Part shown: positions 37,539-45,465 of the stretch, piece by piece
Numbering within the stretch: position 1 is the stretch's first letter
Layout: each line of letters opens with the position of its first letter
From: an uncultured beta proteobacterium
GTDB lineage: Bacteria; Pseudomonadota; Gammaproteobacteria; Burkholderiales; SG8-41
Direction: 5' to 3'
Length of the DNA stretch: 53,192 nucleotides
Assembly (NCBI GenBank): GCA_902825845.1
Contig: CADECM010000035.1
Coordinates: 1-53,192, forward strand
Position numbers and translations under genes: made by a program
Notes under the pieces: generated by a model
What the model saw: the letters and a program-made list of their open reading frames with translations, nothing else
Told to the model about the DNA's origin: nothing
Database searches by the model: none

Positions 37539-38717
37539 TCAGGGCCGGACTTGTTGCGCCACCCGCGCCGTGTGGCGCGCGATCACGACTTCCTCATTGG
37601 TGGGAATGACGCATACGCTGACCCGGCTGTCGGTGCCGCAGATCATCGTATTTCCCGAGCGGTTTGAGGCTTCGTCCAGTGTGACTCCCAGCCAGTCCAG
37701 CTGGCCGCAAATGCGCGCGCGGACTTCAGGCGCATGTTCACCGATGCCCGCGGTGAATATCAGGGCGTCCAGGCCGCCGAGCGCGGCGGCGAGCGAGGCG
37801 ATTTCGCGCGCCGCGCGATAACAAAACAAGTCGACGGCTTCGTTGGCCTCAGGTGCGTCGCTCACCAGCAGCTGGCGCATGTCGCTGCTCAGCCCTGAGA
37901 CGCCCTGCAATCCGCAGTGACGATACAGCAGGTCTTCCATGTCATCCGCGGTCATTGCTTTTTCGCGCATCAGGTACAGCAGCACGCCGGGGTCGATGGC
38001 GCCGCAACGCGTGCCCATCATCAGCCCGTCGAGCGCGGTGAAACCCATGGTGGTTGCCACACTCTTGCGGCCACGCATGGCACACAGGCTTGCGCCGTTG
38101 CCCAGGTGCGCAACGATGACGCGGCCATCCGCCTTTGCATTCAGAAATTGCGGCAATACGCCGGCAATATGTTCGTAGGACAGGCCGTGAAAGCCGTAGC
38201 GCTTGATGCCGGCATTCGTGAGTGCCCTGGGTAGCGCAAAATGCTGCGCACGTGCATCCTGGGTGCGATGAAAGGACGTATCGAAGCAGGCCACCTGCGG
38301 CAGTTCCGGCAGCAGGGCCGTCAGCGCGCGCACGGCGGCAAGATTGTGCGGCTGGTGAAGCGGGGCCAGCGGCGTCAACGCTTCAAGCGCGGCATACACC
38401 GCTGCAGTCAGCAGCACGGGCTCGCCGAAGCGGTCGCCGCCGTGCACCACACGGTGCCCCGCGGCGGTGACCGCGACATTCACAACAGATTGCAGCCACG
38501 CCATTAGCCAGGCCAGTGCAGAATCGTGATTTACCGTGGCCGACGGCAGTTGGCCGGCGAGGGGACGACCGTGCTCGTCGTGGGCGTCGAACGCGGTCAC
38601 GCCGCCGAGCCCGGTAATGGCACCCTGCAACAGCGCGCTGTCGGGTGCGCGTGCGTCAAACAGCGCAAACTTGATGCTGGATGAGCCGGAATTCACTACC
38701 AGGATCTTTTCTTGCAT
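37539..38717 (-). CDS. ackA: Acetate kinase
   Basis: Acetate kinase interconverts acetyl phosphate plus ADP and acetate plus ATP. The 392-residue protein has the ASKHA fold with the N-terminal NSGSSSIKFALFD and the segments ACFDTSFHRT, RYGFHGLSYEH, VAHLGNGASLCAM, DPGVLLYLM and IFTAGIGEHAPEVRARIC. GGAGAGG lies about 9 nt upstream of the ATG. No phosphotransacetylase (pta) gene is adjacent in the window. Monocistronic by its layout. Confidence 0.97.
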   Translation of the reverse strand: MQEKILVVNSGSSSIKFALFDARAPDSALLQGAITGLGGVTAFDAHDEHGRPLAGQLPSATVNHDSALAWLMAWLQSVVNVAVTAAGHRVVHGGDRFGEPVLLTAAVYAALEALTPLAPLHQPHNLAAVRALTALLPELPQVACFDTSFHRTQDARAQHFALPRALTNAGIKRYGFHGLSYEHIAGVLPQFLNAKADGRVIVAHLGNGASLCAMRGRKSVATTMGFTALDGLMMGTRCGAIDPGVLLYLMREKAMTADDMEDLLYRHCGLQGVSGLSSDMRQLLVSDAPEANEAVDLFCYRAAREIASLAAALGGLDALIFTAGIGEHAPEVRARICGQLDWLGVTLDEASNRSGNTMICGTDSRVSVCVIPTNEEVVIARHTARVAQQVRP

Positions 38718-38850
38718 GATTGAATTGCCTCTCCAGATGGCGTGATCGGCGAGGTTAAATACCCTCGGCTTGGGTTCCTGGGAAAAGTTGTAGGCCTGCG
38801 CAGCCGAGGCCGCCGCGCGCTGTCCCTGCGTGTATGCTAAACGCTTGGTG

Positions 38851-38856
38851 TATAAT
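38851..38856 (+). promoter_or_regulatory. -10 box upstream of fmdB
   Basis: A perfect TATAAT lies 48 nt before the fmdB ATG, in the ackA-fmdB divergent gap. The -35 region at normal spacing (about 38827-38833) is poor. A transcript from here could cover fmdB, the DUF502 gene and aspS. The rest of 38718-38903 shows no other clear element. Confidence 0.5.
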
Positions 38857-38903
38857 CATTTTTTGGCATTTATTGCAAATTTTTCCGGTAAACAGAGTTC
38901 GCC

Positions 38904-39254
38904 ATGCCGATTTACGAGTATCGCTGTGATAACTGCGGCTTTCAGAAAGAATACCTTCAGCGCATGAGTGATCCTCAGTTGACGGATTGCCCCGAATGCA
39001 AGCAGTCCACGCTAAGCAAGATGGTGACCGCCGCCGGTTTCCAGCTCAAGGGTGGCGGCTGGTACGTGACCGATTTCAAAGGTGGTGGTGCGGCTGCTGG
39101 CTCCAGTAAAAAAACTGAAGAAAAACAATCAGATACTGGATCCAAGCCGGAGTCATCCAGCGCTCCGTCAGGGACTGCCGACAAGGCAAAGTCCGAGACC
39201 TCTGCTTCCTCGTCCGCTGCCACCAGCACCCCGGCGTCTCCCGGCACCAGCTAA
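38904..39254 (+). CDS. FmdB-type zinc-ribbon protein
   Basis: A 116-residue protein with the N-terminal zinc ribbon MPIYEYRCDNCG: C8-x2-C11 and C29-x2-C32 (DCPECKQ), followed by the SKMVTAAGFQLKGGGWYVTDFKG segment typical of FmdB/CxxC_CXXC_SSSS proteins. The last 50 residues are a low-complexity Ser/Ala/Thr/Lys tail, probably disordered. The family is named after a putative regulator of formamidase/amidase operons, but its general role is not established. The gene lies before a DUF502 gene and aspS, as in many betaproteobacteria. Confidence 0.9.
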   Translation: MPIYEYRCDNCGFQKEYLQRMSDPQLTDCPECKQSTLSKMVTAAGFQLKGGGWYVTDFKGGGAAAGSSKKTEEKQSDTGSKPESSSAPSGTADKAKSETSASSSAATSTPASPGTS

Positions 39255-39391
39255 GTTTCAGCCGAAACTCGCCGTAACAATTCCGGCGGGTCCGCGTTTA
39301 ACTTTACTATGTCCTGTAGCCGTCGGCGTGCAATCGCGTTGGCGGTTTCACATTACTGTCAGAAACCTCGCCTAGCATTTCCATTTTTTCC

Positions 39392-40081
39392 ATGCCCAAG
39401 AAGAGTTTTTTCAAGCGTTACCTGATCACCGGCTTGCTGATCTGGGTGCCACTGGTGATTACGGTGTGGGTGCTCAACCTGCTGGTCAGCACCATGGATA
39501 AGTCCTTGCTGCTGTTGCCGGACGCGCTGCGCACCGAAAGCTGGCTGGGTGTGCATATCCCCGGTCTGGGTGTCATTTTGACATTGGCAGTGGTATTCGT
39601 GACCGGTGTGCTGGCGGCCAATTTCATCGGGCAGAAATTGGTCCGCTTTTGGGAAGGTGTGCTGCTGCGCATTCCCGTGGTCAACTCCATCTACAAGGCA
39701 ACCAAGCAGGTCAGCGACACCCTTTTTTCCGGATCGGGACATGCATTTCGCAAGGTGCTGCTGGTGCGTTATCCGCACCCGCAAGCCTGGTCGCTGGCGC
39801 TGCAGACCAATGTGCCGCATGAAATCACCGGCCGTTTTTCGGATGAGCATGTCGCGGTGTTTATTCCCACCACGCCGAGCCCGGTGAACGGGTTTTATTT
39901 TTACGTCAAGCGCTCCGAAGTCATCGAGCTCGACATGGCCATTGACGAAGCGCTGAAGTACATTATTTCCATGGGCGTGGTGACGTCGGAAAACGGCAAC
40001 AGTGAACGCTATCGCCAGATTGCCGAAGGGCGAGTCCTGCCGCCGGCAGCACCGGCGAGCCCGCGCGCCGCGAACGACTAG
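39392..40081 (+). CDS. DUF502 family membrane protein
   Basis: The 229-residue protein has two predicted membrane helices at about residues 10-35 ([22 protein letters not shown]) and 52-78 ([22 protein letters not shown]). The conserved DUF502 segments [14 protein letters not shown] and [16 protein letters not shown] follow. Its function is unknown. It is 137 nt after fmdB and 35 nt before aspS, and the trio is probably co-transcribed. The end is Ala/Pro-rich. Confidence 0.9.
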   Translation: MPKKSFFKRYLITGLLIWVPLVITVWVLNLLVSTMDKSLLLLPDALRTESWLGVHIPGLGVILTLAVVFVTGVLAANFIGQKLVRFWEGVLLRIPVVNSIYKATKQVSDTLFSGSGHAFRKVLLVRYPHPQAWSLALQTNVPHEITGRFSDEHVAVFIPTTPSPVNGFYFYVKRSEVIELDMAIDEALKYIISMGVVTSENGNSERYRQIAEGRVLPPAAPASPRAAND

Positions 40082-40116
40082 CGCGCCTTAACGCGAACTT
40101 CCAGGATCAAAAACGA

Positions 40117-41901
40117 ATGCGTAGCGACTATTGCGGGCTGGTGAACCGCCAATATCTTGGGCAGGTGGTAACGGTGCAGGGCTGGGTGCACAGGCGCCGC
40201 GATCATGGGGGCGTCATCTTCATCGATCTGCGCGATCGTGAAGGCCTGTTGCAGATCGTGTGCGATCCGGACCAAGCCGAAACCTTCCGCACCGCCGAAG
40301 GGTTGCGTAATGAATTCGTGGTGAGCGTGACCGGCAAGGTGCGGCCGCGTCCCGAAGGCACGGTGAACGCCAATCTGGTGAGCGGCGAGATCGAGGTTCT
40401 GGCGCAAGCGATCGAAATCCTCAACCCGTCGCTGACACCGCCCTTCCTGATGGATGACGAATCGTTGTCCGAAAACGTGCGTCTGGAATACCGCTTTCTG
40501 GATTTGCGCCGGCCGGCGATGCAGAAGAATCTGCGCTTGCGCTACCGCACGGCGATGGCGGTGCGCAATTATCTCGACAAGCTGGGCTTCATCGACATTG
40601 AAACGCCGATGCTGACGCGCTCCACGCCGGAAGGCGCGCGCGATTACCTGGTGCCATCGCGGGTGCATGCGGGGGAGTTCTTCGCGTTGCCCCAGTCGCC
40701 CCAACTGTTCAAGCAAATGCTGATGGTGTCGGGATTTGACCGCTATTACCAGATCGTCAAGTGTTTTCGGGACGAAGATCTGCGTGCCGACCGCCAGCCG
40801 GAATTCACCCAGATCGACATCGAGACCTCGTTTCTGACGCAGACCGAAATCACGGACATGATGGAAAAGATGATCTGTGCCGTGTTCAAGGACGTCCTGG
40901 GCATCGAGTTACCGCAGCCGTTTCCGCGCATGCCGTTCGACGAAGCGATGTCGCTGTACGGTTCCGACAAACCGGACCTGCGGGTGCCGTTGACATTGAC
41001 GGAACTGACGGACGCGATGAAGGACGTGGCGTTCAAGGTGTTCTCCGGACCGGCCAACACGCCGGGTGGACGGGTTGCGGCGTTGCGGGTGCCCGGCGGC
41101 GCCACGCTCACGCGCGGTGAGATCGACGCTTATACCGAATTCAGCAAGATCTATGGCGCCAAGGGACTGGCCTACATCAAGATCAACGATGTCTCGCAAT
41201 TGAACGAAACGGGCCTGCAGTCGCCGATTGTGAAGAACCTGTCGCAGGCATCGCTCAAGGCGGTCATCGAGCGCACGGGCGCCTGCAACGGGGATCTGGT
41301 TTTTTTCGGCGCCGACAAAGCCAAAGTGGTGAACGAAGCGCTGGGCGCGCTGAGGGTGAAAATCGGCCACGAACGCGGCTTTGCCGAAAAATCGTGGAAG
41401 CCGCTGTGGGTGCTCGACTTTCCCATGTTCGAGTGGGATGAGGAGGCAAAACGCTGGAACGCCATGCACCATCCGTTTACGTCGCCGGCGCCTGGGCATG
41501 AAGATTTGCTAGCCGGCGATCCGGGTGCTGCACGCGCCATCGCGCACGACATGGTGCTCAATGGCTGGGAAATCGGCGGCGGGTCGGTGCGTATTCACCG
41601 CCAGGACGTGCAGTCCAAAGTATTTACCGCGCTGGGTATCGGCGCCGAAGAAGCCGAGGCAAAGTTCGGATTTCTGCTCAAGGCGCTGCAGTATGGCGCG
41701 CCGCCGCATGGCGGCATCGCGTTCGGACTCGATCGCATTGTGACCATGATGGCGGGCGCGGAGTCGATACGCGATGTGATCGCGTTTCCGAAGACGCAGC
41801 GCGCGCAATGTCTGCTGACGCAGGCGCCGAACGTCGTGGACGAGAAGCAACTGCGTGAACTGCATATCCGGGTGCGCAACCCCGCCGCGCCCGCGGCATG
41901 A
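40117..41901 (+). CDS. aspS: Aspartate-tRNA ligase (non-discriminating type)
   Basis: This enzyme charges tRNA-Asp. It is 594 residues long, with the anticodon-binding OB domain first ([19 protein letters not shown]), motif 2 [14 protein letters not shown] at 217-230, the bacterial GAD insertion domain, and motif 3 GGIAFGLDR at about 532-540. H30 lines up with H31 of the Pseudomonas non-discriminating enzyme, as I recall it, suggesting it also makes Asp-tRNA-Asn for a GatCAB amidotransferase; no gatCAB genes are in the window. It ends with a short Ala/Pro tail. Confidence 0.97.
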   Translation: MRSDYCGLVNRQYLGQVVTVQGWVHRRRDHGGVIFIDLRDREGLLQIVCDPDQAETFRTAEGLRNEFVVSVTGKVRPRPEGTVNANLVSGEIEVLAQAIEILNPSLTPPFLMDDESLSENVRLEYRFLDLRRPAMQKNLRLRYRTAMAVRNYLDKLGFIDIETPMLTRSTPEGARDYLVPSRVHAGEFFALPQSPQLFKQMLMVSGFDRYYQIVKCFRDEDLRADRQPEFTQIDIETSFLTQTEITDMMEKMICAVFKDVLGIELPQPFPRMPFDEAMSLYGSDKPDLRVPLTLTELTDAMKDVAFKVFSGPANTPGGRVAALRVPGGATLTRGEIDAYTEFSKIYGAKGLAYIKINDVSQLNETGLQSPIVKNLSQASLKAVIERTGACNGDLVFFGADKAKVVNEALGALRVKIGHERGFAEKSWKPLWVLDFPMFEWDEEAKRWNAMHHPFTSPAPGHEDLLAGDPGAARAIAHDMVLNGWEIGGGSVRIHRQDVQSKVFTALGIGAEEAEAKFGFLLKALQYGAPPHGGIAFGLDRIVTMMAGAESIRDVIAFPKTQRAQCLLTQAPNVVDEKQLRELHIRVRNPAAPAA

Positions 41902-42006
41902 CATTTGTGACCGGAGGGCGCACAAGCGGGTTGTTGCCGCGCGTGCGGTCATCCGTGCGCTGCTGCAGCGCGTTACACCCGAAGGCATTTGGATCTGTGC
42001 GATGTT

Positions 42007-42408
42007 ATGAAAATAATATTTAATAAAATCAAATACTTATGCATTTTTCTCGTGGCGGTGATGCTGATTGTGCCGGCTGCTGCGCAACTGCAGGGCGGCA
42101 CGCCGGAAGCGCCGAAGCGCGTGCGGCCGAGCATGGCACAAATTGCGGTCAAGGATTTGCCGCCGGAAGCGCGCGAGGTACTGACGCTGATCGCGAAGGG
42201 CGGTCCGTTTCCGTTTGACCGGGATGGCATCGTGTTCGGCAATTTTGAAAAGCGCTTGCCGATCCGGGAACGCGGCTATTACCGTGAGTTCACGGTAATC
42301 ACCCCGGGCATCCGGCATCGCGGGGCACGGCGCATCGTAACGGGCAGAGGCGGTGAAAAGTATTACAGTAGCGACCACTATGCCTCCTTCAAGCGAATAG
42401 TACCGTGA
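42007..42408 (+). CDS. Secreted guanyl-specific ribonuclease (RNase Sa/barnase type)
   Basis: A 133-residue precursor. A lysine-rich N-terminus and hydrophobic core (about 11-23) end in an AAA-Q cleavage site near residue 26, so the mature enzyme should be exported to the periplasm or outside. The catalytic domain (about 50-131) closely resembles RNase Sa: LPPEAREVLTLI, GPFPFDRDGIVFGNFE, YYREFTVITPG, and DHYASF. The catalytic residues align as E94, R109 and H124. The RNase Sa disulfide cysteines are absent. The ATG at 42007 was chosen over the TTG at 41989 because it gives a clean signal peptide. The stop overlaps the barstar start. Confidence 0.93.
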   Translation: MKIIFNKIKYLCIFLVAVMLIVPAAAQLQGGTPEAPKRVRPSMAQIAVKDLPPEAREVLTLIAKGGPFPFDRDGIVFGNFEKRLPIRERGYYREFTVITPGIRHRGARRIVTGRGGEKYYSSDHYASFKRIVP

Positions 42409-42830
42409 GTGTCATGAACGGAAACACTGCAAACCTGGCGGCCTCGCGATGCGGCCTTTACCGCGCACCCGCGCGCATGGACAGTGTGCGCAACGCTGCG
42501 GCTGCGGCGGGGCTCACCTGGCTGGACATGCCGTTGGCCGCGGTGACCGACAAGGCGCAGTTTCTGACGCTGTGTAAAACGCAGATGAAACTGCCGGCGT
42601 ATTTTGGCGAAAACTGGGATGCGCTGGCCGACTGCCTGCGCGATTTTGAATGGCTCAAGAGCAAAGGCTATGTGCTGCATCTGAGCGGCGGCGAAAAATT
42701 TGCCAGGGCGGCTGCGGACGACTATCACACGGCGCTCGCGGTGCTGGGCGAGGCCGCTGATTTCTGGAAGCGCAAGGGCACGCCATTTCTCGTGTTTGTC
42801 GAGGGCGCCGCGGAACTGCCCGCCTTTTAG
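42405..42830 (+). CDS. Barstar-family ribonuclease inhibitor
   Basis: A 141-residue cytoplasmic protein with the barstar core: KTQMKLPAYFGENWDALADCLRDFEWL (about 60-86), whose helix and acidic residues plug the RNase active site. The YHTALAVLGEAADFWKRKGTPFLVF end is also typical. The GTG at 42405 overlaps the RNase stop by 4 nt (GTGA), so the inhibitor is made by coupled translation; an ATG at 42414 is an alternative start. Its role is to protect the cell from RNase that has not been exported. About 30 residues before the core are unusual in composition. Confidence 0.92.
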   Translation: MSVMNGNTANLAASRCGLYRAPARMDSVRNAAAAAGLTWLDMPLAAVTDKAQFLTLCKTQMKLPAYFGENWDALADCLRDFEWLKSKGYVLHLSGGEKFARAAADDYHTALAVLGEAADFWKRKGTPFLVFVEGAAELPAF

Positions 42831-42841
42831 GCTGCATCACG

Positions 42842-43315
42842 TTGGCCTACAAGATCCCGATTTCGGTGCTGGTGGTGATACACACGCCGGATCTGCAGGT
42901 GCTGTTGATCGAGCGCGCCGACCGCCCCGGATTCTGGCAGTCCGTTACCGGCAGCAAGGATACTGAAGACGAAGCGCTGGAACTGACTGCGGTGCGCGAA
43001 GTGCGCGAGGAAACCGGGCTTGACGCCACGCGCTATCGTCTGCTCAACTGGCACAAGCATAATCAATTCGAGATATTTTCGCACTGGAGTGGACGCTTCG
43101 CACCAGGCACTACGCACAATCAGGAGCATGTCTTCAGTCTGGAATTGCCGGCGCCGCTGCCGGTGACCCTGGCGCCGCGCGAGCATACGCAGTACCTGTG
43201 GCTGCCCTGGCAGGAAGCCGCCGAAAAGTGTTTTTCCTGGACCAATGTCGAAGCAATTCGCGAATTGCCGAAAAGAGTTCTTGAAAACAGTGTGTTAAGT
43301 CACATATACCGTTGA
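42842..43315 (+). CDS. nudB: Dihydroneopterin triphosphate pyrophosphatase (Nudix)
   Basis: NudB removes pyrophosphate from dihydroneopterin triphosphate in folate synthesis. The 157-residue protein starts at TTG 42842 (MAYKIPISVLVVIHTPDLQVLLIERA). Its Nudix box GSKDTEDEALELTAVREV plus REETGL has six rather than five residues between the first Gly and Glu, with the metal-binding REVREE intact. The end WLPWQEAAEKCFSWTN with NVEAIRELP is typical of NudB. It lies 11 nt after barstar, and the aspS-nudB-EEP order is a betaproteobacterial trait. Confidence 0.88.
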   Translation: MAYKIPISVLVVIHTPDLQVLLIERADRPGFWQSVTGSKDTEDEALELTAVREVREETGLDATRYRLLNWHKHNQFEIFSHWSGRFAPGTTHNQEHVFSLELPAPLPVTLAPREHTQYLWLPWQEAAEKCFSWTNVEAIRELPKRVLENSVLSHIYR

Positions 43316-43461
43316 TGTCCGGTCAACGCAGGGTGGGTATGCACATTATGCCGATTGGCGCGGTGGGAACTGGAATTTGCGTCCCAATATGATATGTTTG
43401 CGCATTCCCCGATGATTTTGACTTGCTCGATCCGAATCAACAGCGCATGCGAAAGGGCGTC

Positions 43462-44568
43462 ATGGAAACAAGCACTGTAAACCCGCTCAAGTTCGACCGT
43501 TACAAGGCGCTGGCTGACGACGATTGTCAGCCGCGCATCCTCGCCGCCAAGAACGCGCTGGGCAGCCGCGCCGTGATTCTCGGGCACCACTATCAGCGCG
43601 CCGACGTCTACCGCCACGCCGATCTTGTCGGCGATTCCCTGGGGCTGTCCAAGCTGGCGTCGCGCACCGAGGCCGAATACCTGGTGTTTTGCGGCGTGCA
43701 CTTTATGGCGGAAGTGGCGGACATTTTGTCCAAGCCGACGCAATCGGTGATCCTGCCCGATATGAGCGCAGGCTGCTCGATGGCCGACATGGCCAATCTG
43801 GCGAAGGTGGAACGCGCGTGGCGCGAAATCGGCGAAGTGCTCGAGCCGGATGAAATGATCACGCCCATCACCTATATCAATTCCGCCGCCGATCTGAAGG
43901 CGTTCTGCGGCGAACACGGCGGCATCGTCTGCACCTCCAGCAATGCGCGCCAGATTTTGCAATGGGCGTTTGCGCGCCGTCCCAAGGTGCTGTTCTTTCC
44001 CGACCAGCATCTCGGCCGCTGGACCGGCTATCTGATGGATATCCCGCTGGCGGAGATGCTGGTGTGGGACCCCGACCTGCCAATGGGCGGATTGACCGCG
44101 CAGCAGATCAAGATGGCGAAGGTGCTGTTATGGAAGGGCCATTGCTCGGTGCACCAGATGTTCCAGGCCTCGCACATCCTGCGCTGGCGTCAGCAAAACC
44201 CGACCGGCGCGGTGATCAGCCATCCGGAATGTAATTTCGAGGTGTGCAAGCTGTCGGACTACGTCGGTTCCACCGATTACATCATCAAGACCATCGCGGC
44301 CAGCGCGCCGGGCACGCGCTGGCTGGTGGGCACCGAGCTCAATCTGGTGAACCGCATCGCCGAAGAATTCAAGCCGCAGGGCAAGGTGGTGCAGTTCATG
44401 GCGCCCACCGTATGCATGTGCTCGACCATGGCGCGCATCGATCCGCAGCATCTGGCCTGGACGCTCGAGAATCTGGTGGCGGGAAAGGTGGTCAATCCGA
44501 TCAAGGTGCCGCAGCGGGAAGCCGACCTCGCGCGCATCACACTGGACCGCATGCTGGCGGTATCCTGA
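43462..44568 (+). CDS. nadA: Quinolinate synthase A
   Basis: NadA condenses iminoaspartate with dihydroxyacetone phosphate to quinolinate in NAD synthesis, using a [4Fe-4S] cluster. With the ATG at 43462 the protein has 368 residues; AAAGGG at 43452-43456 supports this start, but ATG 43447 or TTG 43423 are possible. Conserved segments: AVILGHHYQRADVYRHAD, EYLVFCGVHFMAEVADIL, LPDMSAGCSMADM, FFPDQHLGRWTGY, HPECNFEVC and APTVCMCSTMARI, the last three holding substrate and cluster residues. nadB and nadC are not in the window. A strong terminator follows. Confidence 0.96.
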   Translation: METSTVNPLKFDRYKALADDDCQPRILAAKNALGSRAVILGHHYQRADVYRHADLVGDSLGLSKLASRTEAEYLVFCGVHFMAEVADILSKPTQSVILPDMSAGCSMADMANLAKVERAWREIGEVLEPDEMITPITYINSAADLKAFCGEHGGIVCTSSNARQILQWAFARRPKVLFFPDQHLGRWTGYLMDIPLAEMLVWDPDLPMGGLTAQQIKMAKVLLWKGHCSVHQMFQASHILRWRQQNPTGAVISHPECNFEVCKLSDYVGSTDYIIKTIAASAPGTRWLVGTELNLVNRIAEEFKPQGKVVQFMAPTVCMCSTMARIDPQHLAWTLENLVAGKVVNPIKVPQREADLARITLDRMLAVS

Positions 44569-44596
44569 TCTTTACGCGGCACTGTAAGACAGCAAG

Positions 44597-44625
44597 GGCG
44601 TGCCGCGAAACGGCACGCCTTTTTT
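44597..44625 (+). terminator. Intrinsic terminator after nadA
   Basis: A 9-bp perfect stem GGCGTGCCG (44597-44605) with CGGCACGCC (44611-44619), loop CGAAA, and six T (44620-44625). It lies 28 nt after the nadA stop and ends one base before the ATG assigned to the next gene. Confidence 0.93.
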
Positions 44626-44626
44626 G

Positions 44627-45403
44627 ATGATCAATATCAATTCATTATCCGGCCGGTTGCGCGTCGCCACCTGCAACATTCACAAGGGCATGTCGATTTT
44701 CAACCGCCGCGTGGTGATCCACTCGGTGCGCGACCAGCTGCTGTCGCTGGACGCCGACATCGTCTTCCTGCAGGAAGTGTCGGGCCGCCACGATGCGCAC
44801 GCGCGGCGCCACGGTACATGGCCGCGCGAACCGCAACACGAGTTCCTGGCAGATTACGGGTGGAAGGACACGGCGTATGGCCGCAACGCGGTCTATGACG
44901 GCGGCGATCACGGCAACGCCTTGCTGTCGCGCTTCCCCATTGTGGGCTGGGATAACCAGGATGTGTCCACCCACCGCTTCGAAAAACGCGGCCTGCTGCA
45001 CGCCGAAATTGCCGTGCCCGGCTGGACGCAGCGGTTGCACTGCGTGTGCGTCCATCTGGCGTTGCACGCGCGCGGGCGCAGCCGCCAGCTTGAGCATCTG
45101 CGCCAGCGCGTGGAGCGTCTGGTACCTGCGGATGCGCCGCTGATTGTTGCGGGTGACTTTAACGACTGGCATTGGCGGCATCGCGCCACCCACGAATTTG
45201 CGCACCCACTGAATATGCAGGAAGTGTTCGAAGCCGAAAACGGCCGCCCGGCGCGCAGCTTTCCGGCGGTGTTGCCGGTATTGCGCCTGGACCGCATCTA
45301 CGTGCGCGGCTTCAAGGTGTGCGGCGCCAACGTGCAGCGCGGCCGCGGCTGGCATCACAGTTCCGACCATCGCGCCTTGACCTGTGACTTGGGAATTATA
45401 TAA
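44627..45403 (+). CDS. Endonuclease/exonuclease/phosphatase (EEP) family protein
   Basis: A 258-residue protein of the EEP superfamily (metal-dependent phosphodiesterases). Motifs: RVATCNIHKGMS, DIVFLQEV (metal-binding Glu), GNALLSRFPI, LIVAGDFNDW (catalytic Asp/Asn) and SSDHRALTCDL (catalytic His near the end). Its substrate is unknown; the betaproteobacterial relatives often precede a cardiolipin synthase (clsB), but here an ABC exporter follows. The start at 44627 is immediately after a terminator T-run with no Shine-Dalgarno; TTG 44657 (just before RVATCN) is an alternative. Confidence 0.85.
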   Translation: MININSLSGRLRVATCNIHKGMSIFNRRVVIHSVRDQLLSLDADIVFLQEVSGRHDAHARRHGTWPREPQHEFLADYGWKDTAYGRNAVYDGGDHGNALLSRFPIVGWDNQDVSTHRFEKRGLLHAEIAVPGWTQRLHCVCVHLALHARGRSRQLEHLRQRVERLVPADAPLIVAGDFNDWHWRHRATHEFAHPLNMQEVFEAENGRPARSFPAVLPVLRLDRIYVRGFKVCGANVQRGRGWHHSSDHRALTCDLGII

Positions 45404-45465
45404 GTGTTTGATTTTAAACAATATTTTGTTGTGGGGCGCGGCCCCCGCCAGCGCAGTCGAACGGC

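Noticed and set aside
42842..43020. Nudix gene as a degraded copy because of the extra residue in the Nudix box
   Set aside because: The catalytic REVREE core is intact, the frame is open, and the rest matches NudB, so a spacing variant is more likely than decay.
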